Origin: an uncultured Bacilli bacterium
GTDB lineage: Bacteria; Bacillota_I; Bacilli_A; RF39; UBA660
DNA length: 49,554 bases
Direction of reading: 5' to 3'
Assembly (NCBI GenBank): GCA_944351765.1
Contig: CALVPR010000004.1
Coordinates: 1 to 49,554 of the forward strand
The notes under the pieces were generated by a model. It did no database searches. It saw only the letters and a program-made list of their open reading frames with translations, and was not told the DNA's origin. The position numbers and the translations under genes were made by a program. Of this stretch, positions 8,044 through 15,802 are shown in pieces. Within the stretch, counting starts at the first letter, position 1, and every line of letters starts with the position of its first letter.

Positions 8044-8314
8044 ATTTTATTTTTTCATATTCTTCTAAAATTGCATCAGTAAACATTTTTCTTGTTTCCT
8101 TATTAATTGGATTAGCAATATCTACGTGAACTATTTCTTCTTTACCATCATTGTTTACCACAATAGTTCTGCTAGGCATACCTAGAAATAATCCATTGTC
8201 ACCTTCAATTACTTTAATTCCTTTTACAACAAAGCAATCATCTAATACTACCTCAGCAATAGCCTTCATTCTTGAATTTTCTTTTTTAATTACACGTACA
8301 GAAGTAATTTTCAT
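8042..8314 (-). CDS. spoVG: Regulatory protein SpoVG
   Basis: 90 residues matching SpoVG throughout: MKITSVRVI at the start, then MKAIAEVVLDDCFVVKGIKV, GDNGLFLGMPSR and HVDIANPIN, and a C-terminal EEYEKI. SpoVG is a small nucleic-acid-binding regulator involved in sporulation, division-site control and virulence gene expression in different Bacillota, including many non-sporulating ones, so it is not by itself evidence for sporulation. AAGGAG precedes the ATG at 8314. Confidence 0.95.
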   Translation of the reverse strand: MKITSVRVIKKENSRMKAIAEVVLDDCFVVKGIKVIEGDNGLFLGMPSRTIVVNNDGKEEIVHVDIANPINKETRKMFTDAILEEYEKIK

Positions 8315-8356
8315 TATACTTCAACTCCTTCTAGAAAATAACTTTTCTAATTACAT

Positions 8357-8384
8357 TGTATATTAACAAATTACTAAAAGTCAA
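8357..8384 (-). promoter_or_regulatory. Promoter of spoVG
   Basis: Minus-strand TTGACT (8379-8384) and TATACA (8357-8362) are separated by 16 bp. It looks sigma-A-like rather than the sigma-H type known for B. subtilis spoVG. Confidence 0.5.
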
Positions 8385-8408
8385 TATGTTTTACTATATT
8401 TTGACATA

Positions 8409-8627
8409 TTATTTATCAAAATATAATTTTATAGTGCTAGTTAACACATCAGAATAACTAAAACTTTTCTTTTCTAATGAATCTAATTTAACTATAAAAA
8501 TGTAATTGTATGTTTCTATTATTTCACCTTTATAATATTCCTTTTTGTTTCTTGAACCATTAAAAACTATATTTACTTTTTTACCGATACCATTGTCTAT
8601 TGTATTTTTTATTTTTTGAATTGTCAT
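8409..8627 (-). CDS. veg: Veg family protein (DUF1021)
   Basis: A 72-residue small beta-rich protein. The N-terminal helix IKNTIDNGIGKKV, the basic GSRNKKE segment, and GEIIETYNYIFIVKL followed by SFSYSDVLT match Veg. In B. subtilis Veg influences biofilm formation. The position between yabG and spoVG matches the B. subtilis order rsmA-yabG-veg-(...)-spoVG, with the intervening sspF, ispE, purR and yabJ missing. Confidence 0.85.
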   Translation of the reverse strand: MTIQKIKNTIDNGIGKKVNIVFNGSRNKKEYYKGEIIETYNYIFIVKLDSLEKKSFSYSDVLTSTIKLYFDK

Positions 8628-8636
8628 TTTTCCCCC

Positions 8637-9404
8637 TTATTCTCTTGGATAACCTATATACATAGTACCATTTGTTATTATCCCTCCTATTCCATCAGAA
8701 CCATATTTAGTTTTTTCTAATATATTTATAAGATTTATACTCTTACTTTTGTCAGAGAAAGACAAACTTCCCGCAATTATTGCAGGATCTAATGCATGAA
8801 TATTTATTCTTTTAGGACTTGATGCAAAATTAGCACCAGCCCTTATTAATTCTTCATAATTTGATTGGCAAGCGCCTGCAATTATTAATAGTTTTTCATG
8901 AGATTTTTCAAATTTTCTTGCCTCTTTAACAGCATTTACAAAGTTTTCAGTATTTTTATAATTATTTCCTTCTCTTTTTTTTCTAAAGTATGCATCATGA
9001 CCAGTTATTACTAATATATCAGGATTATACATATCTAAATATTTAGTTATATTATCTTGTAAATCCTCCTCTTTTAAAAATACACCATATGCTTTTATTT
9101 TATTTTTTTTATAAAAATTCATACATTTTTCAAGATATTCATTATCTGCATCAATATGCAATATTTTTCCTGGAAGATAAAAATATTCATTTCTATCTAA
9201 AGTTCTATATTCTTCTAAAACTGGTAAAAAACCATCATTAATTTTTTCTTCATCACATTTTAATAAATCTTCTTTGGGACTATCTGCACTAAGTCTTACA
9301 TTGGTTCCTTTTAGATAATAAATGTTATTTTTAATATCCACTATTCTAAATACTATATCATTATTATAAGATATTCTAGTTACTAGATCTCCTACTTTAA
9401 ACAT
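8637..9404 (-). CDS. yabG: Sporulation-specific protease YabG
   Basis: 255 residues from the ATG at 9404, which follows GTGGTGATATAT; a GTG four codons earlier lacks a ribosome site. YabG is the peptidase that trims spore coat proteins. Recognisable blocks are MFKVGDLVTR at the start, VITGHDAYF, NTENFVNAVKEARKFE, IIAGACQSNYEELI, GANFASSPKRINIHALDP and the terminal GIGGIITNGTMYIGYP. I know this family only from endospore formers, so with bofA and yabP it is the best evidence here for a sporulation programme. Confidence 0.92.
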   Translation of the reverse strand: MFKVGDLVTRISYNNDIVFRIVDIKNNIYYLKGTNVRLSADSPKEDLLKCDEEKINDGFLPVLEEYRTLDRNEYFYLPGKILHIDADNEYLEKCMNFYKKNKIKAYGVFLKEEDLQDNITKYLDMYNPDILVITGHDAYFRKKREGNNYKNTENFVNAVKEARKFEKSHEKLLIIAGACQSNYEELIRAGANFASSPKRINIHALDPAIIAGSLSFSDKSKSINLINILEKTKYGSDGIGGIITNGTMYIGYPRE

Positions 9405-9427
9405 ATATATCACCACTTAAATATATG

Positions 9428-9469
9428 CAAAAAAAAAAGAAATAGACTTATATATTATTTGCTATTTCT
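9428..9469 (-). terminator. Terminator of rsmA
   Basis: Stem AGAAATAG (9438-9445) / CTATTTCT (9462-9469) overlaps the rsmA 3' end and is followed by about ten T on the minus strand. It should separate rsmA from yabG. Confidence 0.6.
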
Positions 9470-10236
9470 ACAAATACATTTAATGGAATATTTTCTGCCC
9501 TACTATTTAAAGATAAATTATATTTTTGTAATATCAAATCTATTTTTTCTAAATCGTATTGTTTTAAATTGTTTCTTAAATTTTTTCTTTTGTACTTAAA
9601 ACTATCTTTTACAAGTTTGTTAAATATATTTATGTCTTCTATATTTTCTTTTTCTTTTTTCTTACTCATTAATATAACACTAGAATCTACTTCAGGTTTA
9701 GGATAAAACATATTTTTACTTACATTAAATAATTTTTTTATATCGTAATAATAATTTAAAAATACCGTTAAAGAACTATAATCTTTTGTATTTACTTTAG
9801 CAGAAAATCTATCAGCAACTTCTTTTTGAATCATAATCACTATTTTATCTGCTAATATTTCTTCTTCTATTATTTTTTTTATAATAGGAGTAGTAATATA
9901 ATATGGTAAATTAGCCACAATTAAAAGTTCTTTATACTTATACTTTTTTAATACCTCTTTAACATTAGTAGTTAAAAAATCTTCAAATAATAACTCATAA
10001 TTATCATAATTATTTAATTTGTGTTCTAAATATTCTTTGAGTTCTGTATCTATTTCGTATATAATTCCTTGCTTGCATTTATCTAAAATTTTGGTAGTAA
10101 GCGCTCCCATTCCCGGTCCTATTTCTATAACTAAAGATTCAGTATTTATTTCTGCACTATTTACTATTTTATTAATTAAATTTTCATCAGTTATAAAATT
10201 TTGACCATATTTCTTTTTAAATTTAAATTTCTCCAT
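9448..10236 (-). CDS. rsmA: 16S rRNA dimethyladenosine transferase RsmA (KsgA)
   Basis: 262 residues. It dimethylates two adjacent adenosines in the 3' helix of 16S rRNA during small-subunit maturation. The start KKKYGQNFITD is the family opening; the SAM-binding motif EIGPGMGALT lies near residues 38-47 and the catalytic motif NLPYYITTPI near 109-118. It is followed by yabG, as in B. subtilis. Confidence 0.96.
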   Translation of the reverse strand: MEKFKFKKKYGQNFITDENLINKIVNSAEINTESLVIEIGPGMGALTTKILDKCKQGIIYEIDTELKEYLEHKLNNYDNYELLFEDFLTTNVKEVLKKYKYKELLIVANLPYYITTPIIKKIIEEEILADKIVIMIQKEVADRFSAKVNTKDYSSLTVFLNYYYDIKKLFNVSKNMFYPKPEVDSSVILMSKKKEKENIEDINIFNKLVKDSFKYKRKNLRNNLKQYDLEKIDLILQKYNLSLNSRAENIPLNVFVEIANNI

Positions 10237-10260
10237 ATACTCACCCTTTATATATAATCT

Positions 10261-10294
10261 CTATAAAATAAAATAACTAGTTGCCTAGTTATTT
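10261..10294 (-). terminator. Terminator of the 3D-domain gene
   Basis: A perfect 10-bp stem AAATAACTAG (10271-10280) / CTAGTTATTT (10285-10294) closed by a four-base loop (GCAA on the transcript), then a T-rich run. Confidence 0.75.
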
Positions 10295-10921
10295 TCCATT
10301 TCTTAAGACTTCGAAAGTTACATCATTTGTTTTATGAAGTGCTTGACTTTCATCTGCAAATAATAAATCAAACAACGTACCTTTTCCAAAACCTACATTA
10401 CCACCACGATCTAAAACAATAGCTATAAATGGCTCCATATTAGGTATATTACTAACTCTAACAATTGAATATAATTCAATACTTCTATCAGCTGCTAATA
10501 TTCTAACTTCACCATACTCACTATCCATATATGTTGTAGTATTTCTTACATCGTAACCGCTAGCTGTAATTCCTGAACATCCAACACAATTTGGACCATA
10601 ACCAGTTATCGTTCCAACATAAGTATTTAATACCTCGTAATCTTCTACTTGTGAAACTTCAGGTACAGCAACTTCTACTGTTTTTTCCTCTATTTCAACT
10701 TGTTTTTCATCCTCTTTGACCTCAACTTCTTGAGTAGTAATAGTATTTACAAAGTCTTCCATATATAGGCCTGAAACAACATCTACCATTTTACTCAAGT
10801 TATTGTTTTCAACGACAACTACTTTCTTATCTACTTCATTTCCTGTAAATAATGTCACTAAAAATAGTCCGCCTACTAGTAATTGTGTTCCCACAATTAT
10901 TGTTGCAACTATTTTTTTCAT
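10289..10921 (-). CDS. Secreted/anchored 3D-domain protein (YabE/YocH-like cell-wall protein)
   Basis: 210 residues: an N-terminal signal or anchor helix (about 4-27), a Glu/Val-rich linker (about 60-95), and a C-terminal 3D domain of about 105 residues. The domain shows GTITGYGPNCVGC, then AADRSIELYS, and the signature VLDRGGNVGFGKGTLFDLLF with conserved aspartates. Such domains occur in RpfB/YabE-type muralytic enzymes. It sits between tatD and rsmA, where B. subtilis has yabE, so it is probably the yabE counterpart without G5 repeats. AGAGGTGATTAA precedes the ATG. Confidence 0.85.
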   Translation of the reverse strand: MKKIVATIIVGTQLLVGGLFLVTLFTGNEVDKKVVVVENNNLSKMVDVVSGLYMEDFVNTITTQEVEVKEDEKQVEIEEKTVEVAVPEVSQVEDYEVLNTYVGTITGYGPNCVGCSGITASGYDVRNTTTYMDSEYGEVRILAADRSIELYSIVRVSNIPNMEPFIAIVLDRGGNVGFGKGTLFDLLFADESQALHKTNDVTFEVLRNGK

Positions 10922-10957
10922 TTAATCACCTCTTATTATTTTCTCCAGGCAATAAAA

Positions 10958-10986
10958 ATTATAGCATACTTTTTACTTAAAGTCAA
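10958..10986 (-). promoter_or_regulatory. Promoter of the 3D-domain gene
   Basis: TTGACT (10981-10986, inside the last codons of tatD) and TATAAT (10958-10963) on the minus strand are 17 bp apart. Confidence 0.65.
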
Positions 10987-11725
10987 ATATTCGATTAGCA
11001 TTATTAGTAGTCACTGTTTTAAGATATTCATAATCTTGCTGTTTTAAAGAACATATTTTTTTCAAAATTATATTCAAATAAGATGAATCATTTTTATATT
11101 TACGATATGGTTCTGGTGTTAAATATGGACTATCTGTCTCTAATAAAATATATTCTTCATCTATATTCTTTATTACCTCAATAATATTTTTAGCATTTTT
11201 AAAAGTAACTATTCCGCCTATTCCTAGACAAAATCCGACTTTTATAAATTCTTTAGCCATTTCTAAACTACCACTATAACAATGAATAGAACCTTTACAT
11301 TTACTATCTTTTACTATATTATATGTGTCTTGTATACTATCCCTTGTATGTATTATTACTGGTTTGTTATACTTTTTTGCTATTTCTAATTGTTTCTTAA
11401 AAAAATATTTCTGCTTTTCTTTATCGGTATCATCATAGTGATAATCAAGCCCTATTTCCCCTATTGCAACTATTTTAGGATCATTAATATGCTTTTCTAA
11501 CCATATCAAATCTTCAATAACAATATCATTTAATTCAGTTGGATGAAAACCTAATGCACCATACACAATATCATATTTTTTAGTCAATTCTAAAACTTCT
11601 TTATTACTTTTCATATCACATCCATTAACAATTACAGCTTTTATATCACTATCTTTTAATTTATCTATTAATTCATCTAAATTATCGTAATATTCACTAT
11701 ATAAATGGCAATGAGTATCTATCAT
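10973..11725 (-). CDS. tatD: TatD family metal-dependent hydrolase (DNase)
   Basis: 250 residues from the ATG at 11725 (MIDTHCHL), preceded by GGAGGTAAAT. An upstream in-frame ATG would place this ribosome site inside the coding region. Metal ligands are visible: DTHCH at residues 3-7, GEIGLDYHY, IIHTRD, HCYSGS and ETDSPYL. TatD enzymes are 3'-5' nucleases of the amidohydrolase fold. The metG-tatD order is the same as in B. subtilis. Confidence 0.94.
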   Translation of the reverse strand: MIDTHCHLYSEYYDNLDELIDKLKDSDIKAVIVNGCDMKSNKEVLELTKKYDIVYGALGFHPTELNDIVIEDLIWLEKHINDPKIVAIGEIGLDYHYDDTDKEKQKYFFKKQLEIAKKYNKPVIIHTRDSIQDTYNIVKDSKCKGSIHCYSGSLEMAKEFIKVGFCLGIGGIVTFKNAKNIIEVIKNIDEEYILLETDSPYLTPEPYRKYKNDSSYLNIILKKICSLKQQDYEYLKTVTTNNANRIFDFK

Positions 11726-11743
11726 ATTTACCTCCATAAAAAA

Positions 11744-11772
11744 ATTATACTTTTTCAAGTATAATTTGTCAA
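11744..11772 (-). promoter_or_regulatory. tatD promoter overlapping a terminator-like hairpin
   Basis: Minus-strand TTGACA (11767-11772) and TATAAT (11744-11749) have an ideal 17-bp spacing. The same segment folds into an 11-bp AT stem followed by seven T, which would terminate the small upstream gene. Its TGA stop lies within the -35 box. Both roles are possible. Confidence 0.6.
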
Positions 11773-11936
11773 CTTCTACTTTTTATTACTAAAAATTTGC
11801 AAAAATTTGCAATTAAAACTACTAAATATCCTAAATCCAAAAAATTAAAATTAATAATTATGTTTATAAATATTAAAATAATTAATGAAATTAAAGTTAC
11901 TCCTATTACTTTTTCTTCACTTAATTTATTAGGCAT
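11769..11936 (-). CDS. Predicted 55-residue membrane protein
   Basis: An ORF opening MPNKLSEEKVIGVTL, with a charged N-terminus, one long or two short hydrophobic segments (about 11-30 and 34-48) and a basic end (FLVIKSRS). AAAGGAAAG lies upstream at acceptable distance. Its stop sits at the start of the tatD promoter/terminator hairpin, and it fills the otherwise empty metG-tatD gap. I recognise no family. The opposite-strand ORF in the same place has no ribosome site and looks like a shadow. It could still be chance. Confidence 0.45.
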   Translation of the reverse strand: MPNKLSEEKVIGVTLISLIILIFINIIINFNFLDLGYLVVLIANFCKFLVIKSRS

Positions 11937-12030
11937 TGCTAGTCTTTCCTTTCTTAATATTTACTGCAATACTTCTAACAACTAGTATCATTCTATCAAA
12001 ATTAACTTTTACAGTAAATATTATTAAAAT

Positions 12031-12061
12031 AAAAAAAATAAATTTACAATTAAATGTAAAT
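12031..12061 (-). terminator. Terminator of dut-metG
   Basis: Stem ATTTACA (12042-12048) / TGTAAAT (12055-12061) directly after the metG stop, then a T-rich run with eight consecutive T. Confidence 0.7.
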
Positions 12062-13591
12062 CTATTTAGCTTCAATTCTTTTAAATAATACTTCAGGATT
12101 ATTTAATTTAGTATTTGATTTATAATATCCAAATTTATCTAAACTATTAAAATCAATAATATTTGTATTTAGTTGATTAAATATTTTTTCTGTAGTAGTT
12201 GGTATAAATGCTTGTAATAAAACTGTTCCAAAACGAATAGATTCTATCAAATTGTATAATACTGTTTTTAATCTATCTTGTTTTGTTTCATCTTTAGCCA
12301 AAACCCAAGGCATTGTATCATCAATATATTTATTACATGCTCTAAACAATTCAAAAATATTATCTAAAGCATCTGATATTTGTAAATTGTTCATATTACT
12401 ATCTACCTTATTCTTTAAACTTAACGCTAAATCTTTTAAATTATTATCAATATCTTCACATACATTAGTGTTTTCAATTATTCCATCAAAATATTTATTT
12501 GCCATGCCTATTGTTCTATTTACTAAATTTCCTAATATATTTGCCAAATCCGCATTAGTTCTACTTATTAATAATTCTTCTGAAAAATTACCATCGTTTC
12601 CAAAAGGAACCTCCCTTAAAGCAAAATACCTAACAGCATCTACTCCATAAGTTTCTATATATTCTCTTGGATCTTTATAATTACCTAAACTTTTAGAAAT
12701 TTTACCTCCATTTATAACTAACCATCCATGACCAAATACTTGTTTTGGTAGTTCTAAATCTAATGCCATTAACATAATAGGCCAAATAATTGTATGAAAT
12801 CTAACAATTTCTTTTCCTACTATGTGTAAATCCGCAGGCCAATATTTTTTAAATAGTGAATCATCATCTGTCAAATAACCTAATGCTGATATATAGTTAC
12901 TTAAAGCATCTAACCAAACGTATACAACATGTTTGTCATCAAACGTAACTGGAACTCCCCAATTAAAACTTGTTCTAGATACGCATAAATCTTCAAGTCC
13001 AGGCTTTATAAAATTATTTATCATTTCATTTTTTCTTGACTCAGGTTCTATAAAATTAGGATGTGTCTCAATATATTCTATTAATTTAGCTTGATATTTT
13101 GACAATTTGAAGAAATAAGCTTCTTCTGTTACTTCATTAACTTCTCTTCCACAGTCTGGACATTTTCCATCTACAAGTTGTGTTTCTGTCCAAAATGATT
13201 CACAAGGTGTACAATATAATCCTTTATATTCACCCTTATAAATGTCTCCTTTATCATATAGCTTTTTAAATATTTTTTGAACTACCTCTACATGTTCTTT
13301 ATCTGTTGTTCTTATAAATTTGTCATAACTAATTCCTAGGCTTTTCCATAAATCTTTAGCATTATCTACAATCTCATCCACATATTTTTGTGGAGTTACT
13401 CCTGTTTCTTCCGCCTTCTTTTGAATTTTTTGGCCATGTTCATCTGTTCCTGTTAAGAAAAATACGTCATCGCCACTTAATCTCCTATACCTTGCTATAG
13501 CATCGGCAATTATTGTTGTATAGCAATGTCCAATATGAAAATTTGCTGATGGATAATAAATAGGGGTCGTTATATAAAATTTATTTTTCAT
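12062..13591 (-). CDS. metG: Methionyl-tRNA synthetase
   Basis: 509 residues. It charges initiator and elongator tRNA-Met. The class I signature HIGH is at 19-22 and the KMSKS equivalent KISKS near residue 298. The zinc knuckle is of the four-cysteine type (CTPC ... CPDC) near 127-147. The C-terminal EMAP-like dimer domain of longer bacterial forms is absent. It lies 12 bp behind dut and is controlled by the T-box upstream of dut. Confidence 0.97.
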   Translation of the reverse strand: MKNKFYITTPIYYPSANFHIGHCYTTIIADAIARYRRLSGDDVFFLTGTDEHGQKIQKKAEETGVTPQKYVDEIVDNAKDLWKSLGISYDKFIRTTDKEHVEVVQKIFKKLYDKGDIYKGEYKGLYCTPCESFWTETQLVDGKCPDCGREVNEVTEEAYFFKLSKYQAKLIEYIETHPNFIEPESRKNEMINNFIKPGLEDLCVSRTSFNWGVPVTFDDKHVVYVWLDALSNYISALGYLTDDDSLFKKYWPADLHIVGKEIVRFHTIIWPIMLMALDLELPKQVFGHGWLVINGGKISKSLGNYKDPREYIETYGVDAVRYFALREVPFGNDGNFSEELLISRTNADLANILGNLVNRTIGMANKYFDGIIENTNVCEDIDNNLKDLALSLKNKVDSNMNNLQISDALDNIFELFRACNKYIDDTMPWVLAKDETKQDRLKTVLYNLIESIRFGTVLLQAFIPTTTEKIFNQLNTNIIDFNSLDKFGYYKSNTKLNNPEVLFKRIEAK

Positions 13592-13603
13592 TATATCATC
13601 TCC

Positions 13604-14074
13604 TTAATTTGTACTTCCTAAACCGCCTTCTCTTATTTCAGCTACTTGATCAAAATCTGTAATATAATATTTTTGAAAAATTCCCTGTGCTATTCTATCC
13701 GATTTTTTCAAATAAACTGTTTCATTACCTTCATTTTGCATTTTTATAAAAATATGTCCTTCATTTTCAATATTATTATAATAATCCGCATCAATAATCC
13801 CTACCTGATTACACATCCGTAAATTATATTTAGTTCCTAAACCACTTCTTACATAAATGCCAAGAAACTCATTTTCATTCATAATTACTTTAATACCAGT
13901 AGGAATTAAAATTGTTTCATTAGGATTAATGATTGCATCAAAAGGTATATAAAAATCATACCCTGCAGAATTTTTTGTCTTTCTTACTGGTAACTTAATA
14001 TCATTATATTCTACATTAAAATTAACAAAATCATCTCTAAATTGTTTTTCAGATATTTTTTCAAATTTTCTCAT
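13604..14074 (-). CDS. dut: dUTP diphosphatase (dUTPase)
   Basis: 156 residues, the trimeric all-beta enzyme that hydrolyses dUTP to dUMP and keeps uracil out of DNA. The conserved motifs appear in order: SAGYDFY, VRSGLG, GIIDADY, DRIAQGIF and the C-terminal REGGLGSTN. GAGGTGG precedes the ATG. It is the first gene after the T-box and 12 bp ahead of metG, so dUTPase synthesis would follow methionyl-tRNA charging, an uncommon pairing. Confidence 0.95.
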   Translation of the reverse strand: MRKFEKISEKQFRDDFVNFNVEYNDIKLPVRKTKNSAGYDFYIPFDAIINPNETILIPTGIKVIMNENEFLGIYVRSGLGTKYNLRMCNQVGIIDADYYNNIENEGHIFIKMQNEGNETVYLKKSDRIAQGIFQKYYITDFDQVAEIREGGLGSTN

Positions 14075-14089
14075 AAAACCACCTCAAAA

Positions 14090-14312
14090 TAAAATAAGAT
14101 AGCATTAAGGGCGATAAATTACCGCGGTACCACCTTATTTCATATAATATAATTATATTCTTAAAGTTATAACGCACTACCGTTTTAATCTAAATATCAA
14201 TTAAACAATTCCAGAACCATTTATAATAATCCTTTTTTTCTAATTTCCACCAACATAGAATCTCTATAATAAGTAATCATTACTCTTTCCTTCATAATTT
14301 TTTAAAAATCAT
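14090..14312 (-). promoter_or_regulatory. T-box riboswitch, probably tRNA-Met specific
   Basis: The minus strand carries the T-box sequence AGGTGGTACCGCGGT (14121-14135), whose UGG triplet pairs with an uncharged tRNA acceptor end, inside an antiterminator-like fold closed by AAGG/CCTT. Upstream features resemble Stem I: GAAGGAAAGAGTA near the base and GGTGGAAA in the distal part. A candidate ATG specifier triplet lies at 14218-14220, consistent with metG downstream. The competing terminator is not obvious; AAATAAG upstream could pair with CTTATTT near 14090-14096, ahead of a T-rich tract. Confidence 0.88.
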
Positions 14313-14316
14313 ATGT

Positions 14317-14345
14317 ATTATACCATATTAAGAAAAGTTATGCAA
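14317..14345 (-). promoter_or_regulatory. Promoter of the T-box/dut/metG transcript
   Basis: TTGCAT (14340-14345) and TATAAT (14317-14322) on the minus strand with 17-bp spacing. Transcription would begin near 14310, at the base of Stem I. Confidence 0.65.
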
Positions 14346-14351
14346 CATCAA

Positions 14352-15110
14352 TTAATCTAGCAATCGTTTAAATTTAATATTTTTTTCTTTAATTCTTTTC
14401 TTATTTTTTAATTTTAATGCATCATTTAAAAAATTTACTTCAAAACTTAAAAATTCACTTAATTTTTTTTGCAAATTTAATATGAAAATTGTTGATTCAA
14501 CATCTAAATCTTCATACATTTCTTTTAATTCACTGAATTGTTTAACAAAATCATCAAAATAATTATTAACTAAAAAAACTTTAAATGCATAATTAATATT
14601 TCTGTTATTGTTTTTTAAAATTTCTTCATAACTTCTAGCAAAACAATTAAAATTATATTCATCTGAATCTATTATATTAATACCATTTCTACCATATAAA
14701 ATATTATACATAACATCATATGTAATAATACCATTTTGAGAAATTATTATATTATCTTTATAAACTTTATCTAAATCATCAACTAGTTTAGATAAATTAA
14801 CACTTAAAGGATTTACTTTACACAAATCTACACCTTTAATATATGGTAAAATATATCCAATTACCCTATCACCAACAGTTATAACTTCATTTGGCCATAT
14901 ATATGTACTATTTGTAACATTGCTAAATTTTAGTATATTTTCTGCATTATAATCAGAGTAATATTCATCATCAAAAAAATCATTAAAGATTTTATAAACT
15001 TTTTTACTAACCATATCATAAAAGCATTGACCACAAGAACCCGAATCTAAAAATTTTATATGTGGTTTATTTAAAAATCTACTTGCTTCTATTCTACTAT
15101 TAAAATTCAT
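14352..15110 (-). CDS. Protein-kinase-like protein of unknown function
   Basis: 252 residues from the ATG at 15110, which has GGAGGGAAAT in front; an upstream ATG would swallow this site. The N-terminal half resembles a kinase small lobe: a glycine-rich GSCGQCF (about 23-29), a lysine in VYKIF (about 40) and a hinge-like GYILPYIKGVDL. Further on, TYDVMYNILYG and NIIDSDEY resemble the catalytic loop and metal-binding motif, but the HRD histidine is replaced and DFG reads DSD. The C-terminal 90 residues are helical and lysine-rich. It could be a degenerate kinase or aminoglycoside-phosphotransferase-type fold. It is a single gene with its own promoter. Confidence 0.5.
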   Translation of the reverse strand: MNFNSRIEASRFLNKPHIKFLDSGSCGQCFYDMVSKKVYKIFNDFFDDEYYSDYNAENILKFSNVTNSTYIWPNEVITVGDRVIGYILPYIKGVDLCKVNPLSVNLSKLVDDLDKVYKDNIIISQNGIITYDVMYNILYGRNGINIIDSDEYNFNCFARSYEEILKNNNRNINYAFKVFLVNNYFDDFVKQFSELKEMYEDLDVESTIFILNLQKKLSEFLSFEVNFLNDALKLKNKKRIKEKNIKFKRLLD

Positions 15111-15137
15111 ATTTCCCTCCAAAATTAAGTACCAAAT

Positions 15138-15165
15138 ATTATACTCATTATTGTAGTTTTGTCAA
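15138..15165 (-). promoter_or_regulatory. Promoter of the kinase-like gene
   Basis: TTGACA (15160-15165) and TATAAT (15138-15143) on the minus strand, 16 bp apart, immediately downstream of the spoVT terminator. Confidence 0.65.
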
Positions 15166-15209
15166 ATTTTAATAAAAAATAAAACATTTTATTAATTTAT
15201 AAAATGTTT
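15166..15209 (-). terminator. Terminator of spoVT
   Basis: A perfect 11-bp stem (15182-15192 with 15199-15209) overlaps the stop codon and is followed by a T-rich tract on the minus strand. Confidence 0.75.
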
Positions 15210-15722
15210 GGATAATATTTTAGATAATATTACTGCCATTTTTTCATCTGCTTCTAATATTGGATAATCTGTTGAAACTACTATTACAGAACCTATCGCG
15301 TCACCATTGTTAACAATTGAACTAAATGAATAATAACCAATTTCATTAATGCCTTTCACTATTTCAAAAGAATTTTTTTGCCTTTCTACAAAACTATCTC
15401 TTCTATCTATTGAATGTGATGTAAATTCACTAATATCTTTATTTAAATATTGTTTTTTTAAATTACCTGCTATTGCTATTACTTTATTTCTATCAGTAAC
15501 AATAATATTATGTTTAATAACTTGATTAAAAATATCTACATATTTTTCTGCTACAGTATTTAGACTTTCAATCGGAGAATATTTTTTTAATATTATATTA
15601 TCCTCATCTACAAATATTTCAAGACTTTCGCCATTATCTATTCTCATATTTTTTCTTATTTCTTTTGGAATTACAACTCTACCCAATTCATCAATTCTCC
15701 TTATTATTCCTGTTGTTTTCAT
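15192..15722 (-). CDS. spoVT: Stage V sporulation regulator SpoVT
   Basis: 176 residues. The N-terminal AbrB swapped-hairpin DNA-binding domain reads MKTTGIIRRIDELGRVVIP with KEIRKNMRI following, and the GAF-like C-terminal domain covers about 55-176. SpoVT tunes forespore (sigma-G) gene expression in B. subtilis. The ATG at 15722 is preceded by GGAGGAATAT; the ATG four codons upstream contains this site and is rejected. It lies directly downstream of mfd's position but upstream of it in transcription order (spoVT is left of mfd and both are leftward). This matches the B. subtilis mfd-spoVT order. Confidence 0.93.
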   Translation of the reverse strand: MKTTGIIRRIDELGRVVIPKEIRKNMRIDNGESLEIFVDEDNIILKKYSPIESLNTVAEKYVDIFNQVIKHNIIVTDRNKVIAIAGNLKKQYLNKDISEFTSHSIDRRDSFVERQKNSFEIVKGINEIGYYSFSSIVNNGDAIGSVIVVSTDYPILEADEKMAVILSKILSKHFIN

Positions 15723-15770
15723 ATATTCCTCCATTTCTAATATTATTGTGTTAAAAATATATAAATTTAT

Positions 15771-15802
15771 ACAAAAAAGAACTAATCTTTAATAATTAGT
15801 TC
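15771..15802 (-). terminator. Terminator of mfd
   Basis: Stem GAACTAAT (15779-15786) / ATTAGTTC (15795-15802) overlaps the last codons of mfd and is followed by six T on the minus strand. Confidence 0.7.

Noticed and set aside
11797-11985. 62-codon plus-strand reading frame in the metG-tatD gap
   Set aside because: No ribosome site or promoter; the opposite-strand 55-codon frame has both and a plausible membrane topology.
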